Assembly: GCA_963678485.1 (NCBI GenBank)
Contig: OY782882.1
Coordinates: 2,418,001 to 2,482,000 of the forward strand
Source: CALGYY01 sp963678485
GTDB lineage: Bacteria; Bacteroidota; Bacteroidia; Bacteroidales; CAIWKO01
Length of the DNA: 64,000 nucleotides
Direction of reading: 5' to 3'
Each line of letters begins with the position of its first letter. The first letter of the stretch is position 1. Both the position numbers and the translations under genes were made by a program. The notes below the pieces were generated by a model, which did no database searches, was not told the origin of the DNA, and saw nothing but the letters and a program-made list of their open reading frames with translations. Positions 44,001 to 54,000 of this stretch are shown here, one piece after another.

Positions 44001-47000
44001 ATAAAGAGGTTACTGTTGGTTCGTCTTCTTATGGGTGTATAGAATTGGAGGGTGTTGATATCGGAGATAGAACGAATCCAACAAATGGAACAAGAATCGT
44101 TAACCCAATTAGTAAGGCTGCTTGGCAATTTGCTCAGATGAACATGAAACACTTGATTCATGCCACTCCGAATGGGAGTAGTACAGAGGATATTTTGATT
44201 AAACTCGTTTCCGGGGGATTAATCATTGATATTGTGAATGCATTTAAAGGCGAAAACCGTGTTTATAGGGATGCAGATAGAGGAAAAACGATTGATCTGG
44301 CGAAATCATTTATAAGACTTAATTGCCCAACCTGGTCAAAAAATGGAGGAGGCGCTAGAGTGCATACAATTACTGTAAATGATAATTGGCAGGGAATGAC
44401 GAATGAAGAAAGCTTCAGTTACGGGCAAGAATATGATTATACAACGACAAATAATTTTGCTTTCGGGAGCGAACACCGAATCAGTTCAGGGGTTGCCTCT
44501 TATGAACCTATGCTTGGAAATGAAGAAAATCCGTTTAGAATGCCGGAAGGATATATCACAAAAAGAAAGTGGGTTGCTGATAGGGATTTTTATATAGAGC
44601 ATCCTATTGGTGAGTCATTTATTCCTTCGGCATCAGTCGGTTATAGTAAGGTTACCGTGTGCAACATAAAGCACCCAGGAGTGACAAGACATGCAACAGG
44701 GAAGACTGTTTATGAATTTTATACTGCATATGACTTTCCTGTATATTTTGACTATACCACTAAATATCATATAGAAAAGAAACCAAGTGTACTTGCAAAC
44801 TTATTCAAATTAAATGTTAGGGATTATGTCGCTGCTTCCCAAGGTTTTTATATCGAAACCAACGATATGCATGGAAAACCCAAAGGACAATCTGTATATG
44901 CCGAGGGAGAAAATACACCAATATCTTCAATTAAGTATTACTATAAAACATTACCTGGAAGCCAGCAAAGGCTCGACACCAAAGTTAATGCTGTAGATGC
45001 TTCTGGTGAAGTTGTGCAACGATACATTTCAATGGACATGGATTTGACAATTGATGCAAGAGAACAGAAATCACAAACCTATGGAGGAGCATTAGGGGGG
45101 AATCTGGCAAGTTTTTTATTAGGTTGCATTCCCGGCATCGCCCCAACAATTATCCCATCATTTTCTTGTGAAAAGACTAAGTTTAATTCAATTACTGCAA
45201 CAAAAGTCGTAAACTGTTTTGGAGTGCAAGATTCAACAGTAGCTTATGATTTGGGATCAAGAGTCGCTACAAAAAACCTTTTGTATGATGCCGAAACAGG
45301 ATCCCCTCTTTTGACAAAGACCACTAATGAATTTAATGACCCAATTTATTCATTTACATATCCAGTTCACTGGGCATATGAGGGTATGAGCCCTGCATAT
45401 AAGAATACTTTAGTTGCAGGATTTGCTAGTGTTATTAATAGTGGTGTTGCTAGCATCAATGGCGCTGATGAAATATTTTTTCCTGGAGATGAAGTTGATG
45501 TGTATGATGGTAATCACACAAAAGCGTGGGTTGGTGAAGTTGGCTCTAATTATATTAAAATAATTGATAAAAATGGCTATTTGTTGGGTTCTGCAGCAAA
45601 CTGTTATATTCGTGTAATAAGGTCGGGCAGAAGGAATATGCAATCCTTATCAATGGGGACGGTTGTTTCATCAAAATCACCGTTCATTGGAGGTCAATTA
45701 GTATTAAACAATGATACTAGAGTTATTAGTGCTGATGCCACACAATATTCAGACGTTTGGCAGATTCCTGGTCCAGCATCCGATTGTATGATAGAATCAC
45801 CTTGCTCTGATTGTGGTTTTAGCCAAGAATCTTTTTTAGCATTTTTAAATTCAATTGTTGAATCAGTTGCATATGAAAAAATAGAATTTAAAAATGTTTC
45901 TGGTTGTACTTTCATCCAATCCCGCAGCGGAGGGAGTGTGGTTTGCGGTACTTATTTTGGCAATGTCGATGTCAACAATCAACTTATTATGGAGTTTTCA
46001 ATTTGTGATGATAATACTACTCATTATGCACCACCCATGGCGATGACATTTCCCGTTGGTCATTCATGGAATAATATTGCCTCTTTTGATGGAATAACGA
46101 ATAATACAATAAACTTTAGTTATTACACGGGATCAACATTAAATACAAATGGTGTAATAACACTGAATAACTGGATGATGTTGCCATATACATGTCAGGC
46201 CACAGACAATGATTACCAATGCTATATTGGTACAACGCAAAATTGGCCTCCAATTAAAAATCCTTATTATGAAGGATTAAGAGGGGTTTGGCGACAGCAG
46301 CGAACATACAAATATCTTACTGGACGAACACAGACAACGGCAACTCTCGACAACAAGAATATTCGTGATGATGGATATTTTGAAACATTTGCCCCATTTT
46401 GGGAAAAAACTGGAGGGGGTACAAATAGTTGGCTTGCTAATCTAACTAATGTGGATTGGGTGTTTACTTCTGAGGTTACTAAGTATAATACGATGTCGGC
46501 CGAGGTTGAAAATAAAGATGCGCTTCAAAGGTATTCTGCAGCTCAATATGGATATGCTGATCTTATGCCTATTGCAGTGGGGAAAAACATCATGTATAAG
46601 GAGATTGGGTTTATCGGTTTTGAAGATAAAAATATATCTTATTGTAATATTCAACATTTCAATTTCGAGTTTTATAAGCATTGGGTAAATAATAGCGATG
46701 CACATACAGGATGGTTTAGTCTAGAAATACCAGCAAAAAGAAGTGCAAGTATGACAAGATGCATGACTCCAAAATTTCCAACAGAGACAAGCACTTATAG
46801 TATTCCTTTTCAAACGAACAGTGCAGATTTTATTGGACTTTTTTCGCCTCATTCAAATTATGCCCAAGCACAAAAATTTGTTGTGAGTTTTTGGGCAAAA
46901 CCTTCAAACGCGACTGGGATAATGACTGATTATTCTGGTATTTCGGCTCAGTTTTATGATGATGCAACCCCAATTACTGTCATTTCAATGAAAAAATCTA

Positions 47001-47320
47001 AGCTTATTAATGGTTGGCAACAATACGAATATGTGATTCAAATTGATGCAATGGCGGATGGGAAATTTATGCTTGCACTTAATAATCAAGGTGATTATTC
47101 ATGTCATTTTGATGATATTAGAATTTTTCCTTTCAGGAGTAACATTAAATGCTACGTGTATAATTATAGAGATAATAAATTAATGGCAGAGTTAGATGAA
47201 AATAATTATGCGACATTTTACGAATATGATCAGGAAGGGAAAGTAATTCGAATCAAAAAAGAAACAGAAAGGGGGATTTTTACAATCCAACAAAGTATTA
47301 ATCACTTCCATTCAAATTAA
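41033..47320 (+). CDS. giant exported YD/RHS-associated protein
   Basis: 2095 aa from the ATG at 41033. A signal peptide (VAVFIALNLFLDLFMPALAKA) precedes MVDPFSGDFTYNIPLLDVGG and EQEASWVGLGWNINPGVINR, blocks typical of large Bacteroidota proteins that accompany RHS genes. The long middle is beta-rich with no recognised catalytic site. The end has a YD-like strand pattern (YVYNYRDNKLMAELDENNY, FYEYDQEGKVIRIKKETERG). It is likely secreted or surface-exposed and may form the shell partner of the RHS protein downstream, by analogy with TcB/SpvB-type partners. That role is inferred. Confidence 0.75.
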   Translation: MFRKIRESKLTKTVAVFIALNLFLDLFMPALAKAITGGPSQPEVQAFEPVGTDQMVDPFSGDFTYNIPLLDVGGYPVNISYHSGITMEQEASWVGLGWNINPGVINRNMRGVPDDFNGDEIETQYSLKPNVTYGVRGVIGAELFGLDILQGSAGLGINYNTYRGVGMQTILNVGISGGDDSKPSMCANLGLTGGSEGLSISGNLSYARKGKKLNDESYSIGVGSTFCSTEGLKDLSFNLDYSNDLGSSGLNLVKRKEAGVGNVSTGHSISFNSSTYTPSLDMPMINSSISFACKIGLDAVAADAWLNISGYYSRQELYSKSEVANAYGYLYSSNGETDEKAMLDFNREKDGSYMREKPILPLAYMSYDVYSVSGQGIGGVFRPFLSSVGQVFDPKVNNYGAGGSLGGEIGALNIVKGGIDISVNYTQSTSHKWIKNNGLSDILQFGNYSNGSQTASPYYFREVGETSIESDDGFIDAMGGRGVVTPEISGSGYTFSVKPNLYDKNNHALGGSSIKRNVQAKRNQLFIPLNAEQATYFGVEKEINYYTYNNGVYSTASEPRMVTDESKPHHISEITTLRPDGMRYVYGIPAYNHDQREMAFSCEGAKIAGQYVFYTDGVDNVAPNSKGRDGYLKCTVLPDYAYAYLLTSILSADYVDRDAIPGPSKGDLGTYTKFSYVQVKNYKWKNPYDKPGAIGSFAILNEGIKEDKEDDKATYVQGVKDLWFLHKIETKTHVAVFYMSNEARYDACSNDGVKSMKLDSIKLFPIVDYEELQDGATAIKTVHFKYSHRLCTGVWNNFNPTENGKLTLEEIYFTYGNSHKGELNKYKFDYSEKNPPYNPTAFDRWGNYQDYSSTLPNSEFPYTTQDEGDANVNASAWCLTKIDLPSGGSIEVGYESDDYAFVMNKRAKQMISIAGFNSSDAYSASNALYNGTTANNYLFFAKDPAIDIDEYFKDQNGRVDSVLFYRCSVKIIPSSSYSETVSGYAKIKSYKEVTVGSSSYGCIELEGVDIGDRTNPTNGTRIVNPISKAAWQFAQMNMKHLIHATPNGSSTEDILIKLVSGGLIIDIVNAFKGENRVYRDADRGKTIDLAKSFIRLNCPTWSKNGGGARVHTITVNDNWQGMTNEESFSYGQEYDYTTTNNFAFGSEHRISSGVASYEPMLGNEENPFRMPEGYITKRKWVADRDFYIEHPIGESFIPSASVGYSKVTVCNIKHPGVTRHATGKTVYEFYTAYDFPVYFDYTTKYHIEKKPSVLANLFKLNVRDYVAASQGFYIETNDMHGKPKGQSVYAEGENTPISSIKYYYKTLPGSQQRLDTKVNAVDASGEVVQRYISMDMDLTIDAREQKSQTYGGALGGNLASFLLGCIPGIAPTIIPSFSCEKTKFNSITATKVVNCFGVQDSTVAYDLGSRVATKNLLYDAETGSPLLTKTTNEFNDPIYSFTYPVHWAYEGMSPAYKNTLVAGFASVINSGVASINGADEIFFPGDEVDVYDGNHTKAWVGEVGSNYIKIIDKNGYLLGSAANCYIRVIRSGRRNMQSLSMGTVVSSKSPFIGGQLVLNNDTRVISADATQYSDVWQIPGPASDCMIESPCSDCGFSQESFLAFLNSIVESVAYEKIEFKNVSGCTFIQSRSGGSVVCGTYFGNVDVNNQLIMEFSICDDNTTHYAPPMAMTFPVGHSWNNIASFDGITNNTINFSYYTGSTLNTNGVITLNNWMMLPYTCQATDNDYQCYIGTTQNWPPIKNPYYEGLRGVWRQQRTYKYLTGRTQTTATLDNKNIRDDGYFETFAPFWEKTGGGTNSWLANLTNVDWVFTSEVTKYNTMSAEVENKDALQRYSAAQYGYADLMPIAVGKNIMYKEIGFIGFEDKNISYCNIQHFNFEFYKHWVNNSDAHTGWFSLEIPAKRSASMTRCMTPKFPTETSTYSIPFQTNSADFIGLFSPHSNYAQAQKFVVSFWAKPSNATGIMTDYSGISAQFYDDATPITVISMKKSKLINGWQQYEYVIQIDAMADGKFMLALNNQGDYSCHFDDIRIFPFRSNIKCYVYNYRDNKLMAELDENNYATFYEYDQEGKVIRIKKETERGIFTIQQSINHFHSN

Positions 47321-47329
47321 GCAACTATA

Positions 47330-48019
47330 ATGAAAAAGGTGATATTGTACATAGTGATATACATAACATGCGTAACATCAACGATGGGTGGAGTGGTCGA
47401 AGACTTGGATCACTTAAAACGGGTGTATTCATCACTTAAAGAATTCTCTGTTAATTTAAGTTATAATTTATATTCAACTTACACTTCATTAAAACCGTTT
47501 AGTGTTGATGATGGTAAATTCATTAAGAAAAACGATAACGAGTATTTAAAACTTGCTTCAATTGAAACTTTTAATACTCCCAACTATCGATTAGTCATCG
47601 ATAACGATATAAAAACGATGCTCCTTGCTCCGCCAGAGGCTATTAAAACAATTCCCATGTCGTTTGATATCGCAATTGCTTCGTGCGAAAAAATCATCCC
47701 TTTGAATTTTGATGATAATAATCGTGGATATCAATTCAACTTTAAAAAGGCACTTGATAGTGAGATTATCTCAATGACTTTAATTTTCAATAAGAGAACT
47801 TTCTATTTATCAAGAGTTGTGGTGTTTTATAAAAATGTGGCATTGAATGATCCGAACGTATCTAGTGATCCACGCCTTGAGATTGTTTACAGTGATATGT
47901 CGATTAACTTATTAATTGCGCAAAATTATTTCGACATAAACAGATTTGTTTCATATAAATCTAAAGAGCCAACACCAATAAATGAATATACGAATTATTC
48001 GCTTTATAATGCATTATAA
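47330..48019 (+). CDS. small periplasmic protein, possibly LolA-like fold
   Basis: 229 aa. Signal peptide about 1-20 (MKKVILYIVIYITCVTSTMGG). The body has a strand-rich N-half with YSSLKEFSVNLSYNLYST, then YRLVIDNDIKTMLLAPPEA, KALDSEIISMTLIFNKRTFY and RLEIVYSDMSIN. The order of long strands ahead of a helical lid resembles LolA/LolB lipid carriers, but the match is loose. It stands 9 bases after one giant gene and 12 before the next, so a helper for their export is possible. Confidence 0.5.
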   Translation: MKKVILYIVIYITCVTSTMGGVVEDLDHLKRVYSSLKEFSVNLSYNLYSTYTSLKPFSVDDGKFIKKNDNEYLKLASIETFNTPNYRLVIDNDIKTMLLAPPEAIKTIPMSFDIAIASCEKIIPLNFDDNNRGYQFNFKKALDSEIISMTLIFNKRTFYLSRVVVFYKNVALNDPNVSSDPRLEIVYSDMSINLLIAQNYFDINRFVSYKSKEPTPINEYTNYSLYNAL

Positions 48020-48031
48020 TAATTGTACTTT

Positions 48032-51000
48032 ATGAGTAAAATACGATTCATTATCCTAGTAATCCTTGTTTTCGTAGGGATTAAAACTCAGGCTGCTAAA
48101 GAAGTTTACCTTGACTTTCTTCAAGGTAACGAAATAAAAACTTCAGTTAACGATTGGCTTGTTGGTGATATTAAGTATGCCCTGTATTTTCAACAGGGGG
48201 ATCCAAGAAACTATTCAAATTTGAAAGTCACAAACAATCTAACATTTGAGATTGATCATGATGCGATGAAGGTTAGTTCGATCGATTACGATGAAATAAC
48301 GATTAGTCTACGTTTATATAAGTATTCTGCACTTTCTAACTACGTGACTGAAGATGTAACTATGACCATTCAGAAAAATGCTATTGGCGATTTTATCGAC
48401 GATAAAAAAGTATACGTCTTTTCTGGTTATCGTCGTATTGTTATTGATGTTTTATCTATTACAGTTTCAGGCTCATCAGGAACATCATCTCTTACGGTTG
48501 CTCCTGAAGACGTAAAACTTACCAATGAGGTTATTGTTGACAGATGCTATACTGAATTTGGCAATGGCGTTGTTCAAAATATTGGGCATAGCACGATACA
48601 AAATGGTGAGGCTTGGGTTTATTGGCCATATTTGCCGGGAGCAGAGGAGTATGAATTGGAATGGATACATGTTAGTGACGTTGGAGAGCAATTATCAACA
48701 ATTTCCCCAACGGATTTGTTTTATAGTTTTAAGAATAACGGAACAAAAGTTCGGATTCATGATAACTTTTATCGGATACCGATAATTTATGAACGTGGTT
48801 ATCTTATATTCAGGGTGCGCGGTGTTGGACGATTATGCGATCATTCTGATGAGGAAATTTATACAGAATGGACACTAGACGATAATTATCCAAATATAAA
48901 ACATATTAGCGATGTGCCAATAACAAGTCAGATATTTATTGGGTCTGGTGTTGAGCATTCTGCAAGTATTAATTGGCAATATAATGCTACGTTTGCCGAA
49001 GATGGACTTCGAAAAGATGTTGTCACATATTATGACGGAAGCCTGAGAAACAGGCAAGCTGTAACAAAGATAAACTCAGAAAAAACTACCATAGTTGGAG
49101 AGACAATTTATGATTTTCAAGGCAGACCTGCTGTTACTATTTTGCCTACGCCTGCATATAGTGAGGAGATAAAATATTTCAATGAGTTTAATCGCAACAT
49201 AGGAGGGGAAAAATTCTCCCGCGAAGACTTTGATCTTGACCAATCAACGGGATCTTGCAATTCTTCAGATGCCGCAGCGATGAGTGATTTAAATGAGGGT
49301 GCTGCCTTTTATTATGGCACACAGAAAACCGATCATGAAATGTTGGATGCCTACCAAGGAAATGTTCCGGATTCGAAAGGCTATCCATATACTCAGGTGG
49401 AATATATGCCTGATAATACAGGGAGAATTCGCAGACAAGGCGGTGTTGGACTAGAATTTCAGTTAAATTCTAATAGAGAAACAAAATATCTATATGGGCA
49501 ACCTTGTCAACCAGAGTTGGATCGATTATTTGGCTCTGAGGTTGGATATTTTTCGCATTATAAGAAAAATGTCGTTACTGACCCTAATGGTCAAAGTTCG
49601 GTGAGTTATCTGGATATGCATGGGAGAGTTGTAGCTACTGCATTATCTGGTCTTAAGCCCGCAACCTTGGATAGTGTTGATGGTTACTTAAAGTATTACA
49701 ATAACAACGTCACTTGGAATGTACTTGATGGTAACAACGATACTGTTGGGAATTCCTTAATTGTGAATAGTTATTTTACGGTAACGGAAGATAATGGTTA
49801 TTCAGTTTATTATCTTGCAACTGGAGGGAAATATGAGGATGAATGTATACCAAATATATGTTTTGATTGTGTATATGATTTGAAGCTTAGGATTTATAAC
49901 GAATGTGGTGATAGTGTATTTTTTGATGATTTCAGAATTGGCGACATGCCCAATAGTGAGCCCGAATCCATCGAATGCGCCAACCCTCTTGATGAGGATT
50001 ATTACAGTAAAACCCTTAATCTTACGGTTGGTTATTACCATATTGAAAAAACGCTTTCAGTTAATCAAGAGGCTGTAGCAAAATATGCAGACATATATAT
50101 TGAAAAAAACAATTGCATTAAAAATATTAATAATTTTCTAACACCTGAACTTGCTGTAAATAACGAATCTGATTGCGAATATACTTGTGAAGAGTGTATG
50201 CGCGATTTAGATGTTAATGCGAGTGATTATAACGAGAGATATCGGGAATGTAAGGAAATTTGCTCAGAGTATATGAGTTATTGCGATATGGTGCGTTTTC
50301 AAATGCTTTTAGATGTTAGTCCTAATGGTCAATATGCAGAATATGATTTATCGACTGGGACTGCGACAAACAAACCATTATCGATTTTTAATAGTGCCAA
50401 TGAACTACCAAACCATCCATATTGGAGAAATGGTACGTTCAAAAACGATAACGGAGCATTAACAGAAATACCATACTATGACGGGGTTACTGAAGTGTAT
50501 GATGCTAGTATAGATGGGTCAGGTGCCAACCCGCTCATGGTTCATCCGAATGCTAACAATCAGGGGTATCATTTTCATCCGAATAACTACTTAAGCATTG
50601 AAGATTTTTGTCTTAACTGGGAGAATAGTTGGGCTGAAGGCTTATTAAACATGCACCCCGAATATTTAATGTTAGACTGGTGCGACCTTATTATTCAGGA
50701 TACCATTAAGACAGGTACTGTTTTCTGTAATTCAAGTATGTTTGACTCCTTATTAATAGCAACCGATTCATACAGCGAAGCTGTTCAATTAGGGTTGTTA
50801 GCTTCTTCGCCAAATAGCAATTATCTTAGTTGGCCCGGTGCAAACAACGACAATGAAACATATTATAGAATTCTATATAAAGATCCATATTTTAAAAATA
50901 TAAGTTCCACTTATTGGAATATGATGGCTGATATGTTGAAGAACCCAACAAATCCGGAGAAAACCTATTATGCTATGAGTGCAATCGCTCAACGTGTCCC

Positions 51001-54000
51001 CCCTCAGTATACTGTATCTTCAATTTCTCCTAATACACTTTATGATTTTGCCTCTGATCCGGTTTTTATGAACGCTGAATGGGAATTGTTTAAAAATTTA
51101 TACCTATCCCAAAAGCAATTCATTCAAACCTGGCATAGAACCGTTTGGTCATTTGATAATAATGCCAGTAATTATTGTATTGGAACTGGAAATTTTTTCC
51201 CCGATTTTGTTGTTGAGCCATCAGATTTAAATACATTTCTTACCACTAATGAACCGTGCAACATTAGCTCCTTTTACTTGTATGGGCCTAAAGTAAAGCG
51301 TTTTGTTGACATTAACGATTTTTTTAATGGTAATCATGGACAATTCAATATTCAGGGGAATTTTTATACTGATCCTGCTTCATATGTACAGCAAATGGAG
51401 GATCAAGCGGGAATGGAGAACTATTCAAATTTAGAAATATGCCCGCTTGCCCTTGAACTTAGATTTTGGTTAAACGACATGATTGTTGCAAACAATTTAT
51501 TAGTCGCAACTGACCTAAATCAAACAACCTCATTTGGACCGTCGTTATATAGTGCTTTCGCTTCTCTGGCAGGGACAGATGCTACAATAAACAGCAATGC
51601 GATTTGGACTCCTTCGTATAGTGGTAATATGTTAAGTGCAGAAATACGAATAAATAATTTGCAAAGTTGCGGGACAAATGCAATTTCTTTAACGAAGCCA
51701 ACTAATGTAAATTGGAACAATATACATTCAATTATTGCACTCACAGATGTAGCAGCATATTTATCTGGATATAAATTTATATTGAAAGCAATAGCCGATG
51801 ATGATGATGATATCAATACTCCGGATGTTGTAATAAATATAGAAGGTTATACGTGTCTACCAATTTCGGGTTGTGATTTTTCAGATGTTTGTGGTCCGAC
51901 AGAAGAGTTGAGTGATCTTACTGACCTGATGAATTCTTTCTTAGTTTACAATGATTACACTAGTGCATCAATTAATTTTATTAACGGTGATGAAGCACCG
52001 CTGGTAACAAATCGGTTAAGAAATATAGTGGGCAATAACCTTACAACATGGGAGCTAGCAAGCACTGGTACAAATACACATACTATTCATATACACTCAT
52101 CCGGAACTTCATATTATCAAGTGGTGTTTAATTGCTCAGTTTTTAATGCCACCAATGTATTATATCGATTTGATGATGTGTCAAGTGATCCTAATTCTGG
52201 TAATAATTGTTTCGTTCTTAAAGTTAGAATGTTTGACGCCATGACCAATGCTTTTATTGGCGTAGAGACTGTAACCGGATGTGTCACTATTGAACCTGGC
52301 CCAAGTGCTCCTTTATTCGATGCTGGATTGTGTGACACCGAACTACAATGTCAGGGTTTTGAAATGAAAACAAGACTCCAGCTTGAGCTTTTTATGAATA
52401 AGATTGTTGAAGAGAATGAGTTTTTACCTTCTGTTCAGGTGAACCTGACGACCAATAGTTTTGTTGGTGATAATTTGCTTAGCAATCTTGGTGTCCTATC
52501 TGGAAATAGTCTGTATTGGTATGGGAATGATGTAAGTCCACATAAATATGTTGGTGGGTTTACAGTCCAGCAAGGGAATACTAATTTGAATGAAGCTATG
52601 TGCAACCTTGAATTAGAATTTCATGATGCAACACCAGCATTTGATATTGAGGATATTGTTGAGTTTTCTAATCTCTTAGTTGACGAAACGAATGCGCAAT
52701 TCGGAAAGTATTATCATTTCACAGTAATGGCAGCAAATTCAAATAACGAATATGAATTGATGGATGGCGTTTCATGTTTCCCACTCATGAACTGCTCTAG
52801 CTGTCCTCCGTTGAATGAACCTGTTTTTACTGAGAATTTTGATGGAGGTGTCATGCTTGGAAATTCACAGGTGCCAGTTGCCGGATCGACATGCTATACA
52901 TATAACGAATATAGAGTTATACAAGATGCGAATGCTTTTTGTTCTTCCAGAAATTATAACCTGTTAGATACACATCTTCCCGGGAGCGGTTATTACATGA
53001 TTGTAACTAAACCCAATGAAAATGAGTTTGACCCTCCGGTCTTTATTTGGTATAAAGACAACATCCCTGTTGAGAACAATAAAGAATATACAATTTCATT
53101 TGAGGCTGGTTATCCTGTTGATACAAGTGATTATGCTCGAAGTATTACTGCTTGGGCGAATGGGTCTAAGGAAGTATCGCATTCTAGTGATATAGGTAAT
53201 GGTTGGTTTAAGAATACCTTTACCTGGTTTTCGGGACCATCCGACAATTTAGATCTTGCTTTTACCACCTTCAATTGTACAAATAGGCCGGTTGCACTGG
53301 ATGATATTCTGATTTATCTGAGTGAATGCCCTCCCGCGAACTTTGCCCCTCAAGAAACGCCAATAATTGGTCTTGAAAATCCTTGTGATTCAGCGCTGCT
53401 TCCAACTGCACAGAACAATGCTCAATTAGCATTTGATTGGTACAATGACTCTGTGCGAACGAGCATTATGCAGGTACTAAATTCTAAATGTTTAAGAAAT
53501 GCAGTTGAGACGTTTAATATTAGTTATAAGGACCACGAACACCATTACACGCTTTATTATTATGATCAAGCGGGAAACCTTGTTCGAACTGTACCGCCTA
53601 AAGGAGTTGAAAGGGTGAGCGAAACCAGTTTTGCAACGGTTGATACAGATAGAAAGCAACATAAAGTCGCCCCCAGCAAGCAGTTCTTCACTAATCATTC
53701 GTATGCATCAACCTATAAGTATAATTCGTTGAACCAGGTTGTTTCTCAGGAAACACCGGATGCAGGTATAAGTAACTTTTGGTATGACATGCTAGGAAGA
53801 ATTGTGTTGTCTCAGAATGCAGAGCAAAATACACATAATAACTATAGTTATACAATATATGATGAACAAGGAAGAATCTCCGAAGTTGGTGAAATTGAAT
53901 CATCTTCTGCTCCAACAGCAGGGAATGGAGGATTCATTGCGGATGCTGATTTGCAGGCATGGTGGTCTCTCCTGATTAATACTGTTAGAAAGCAAGTTAC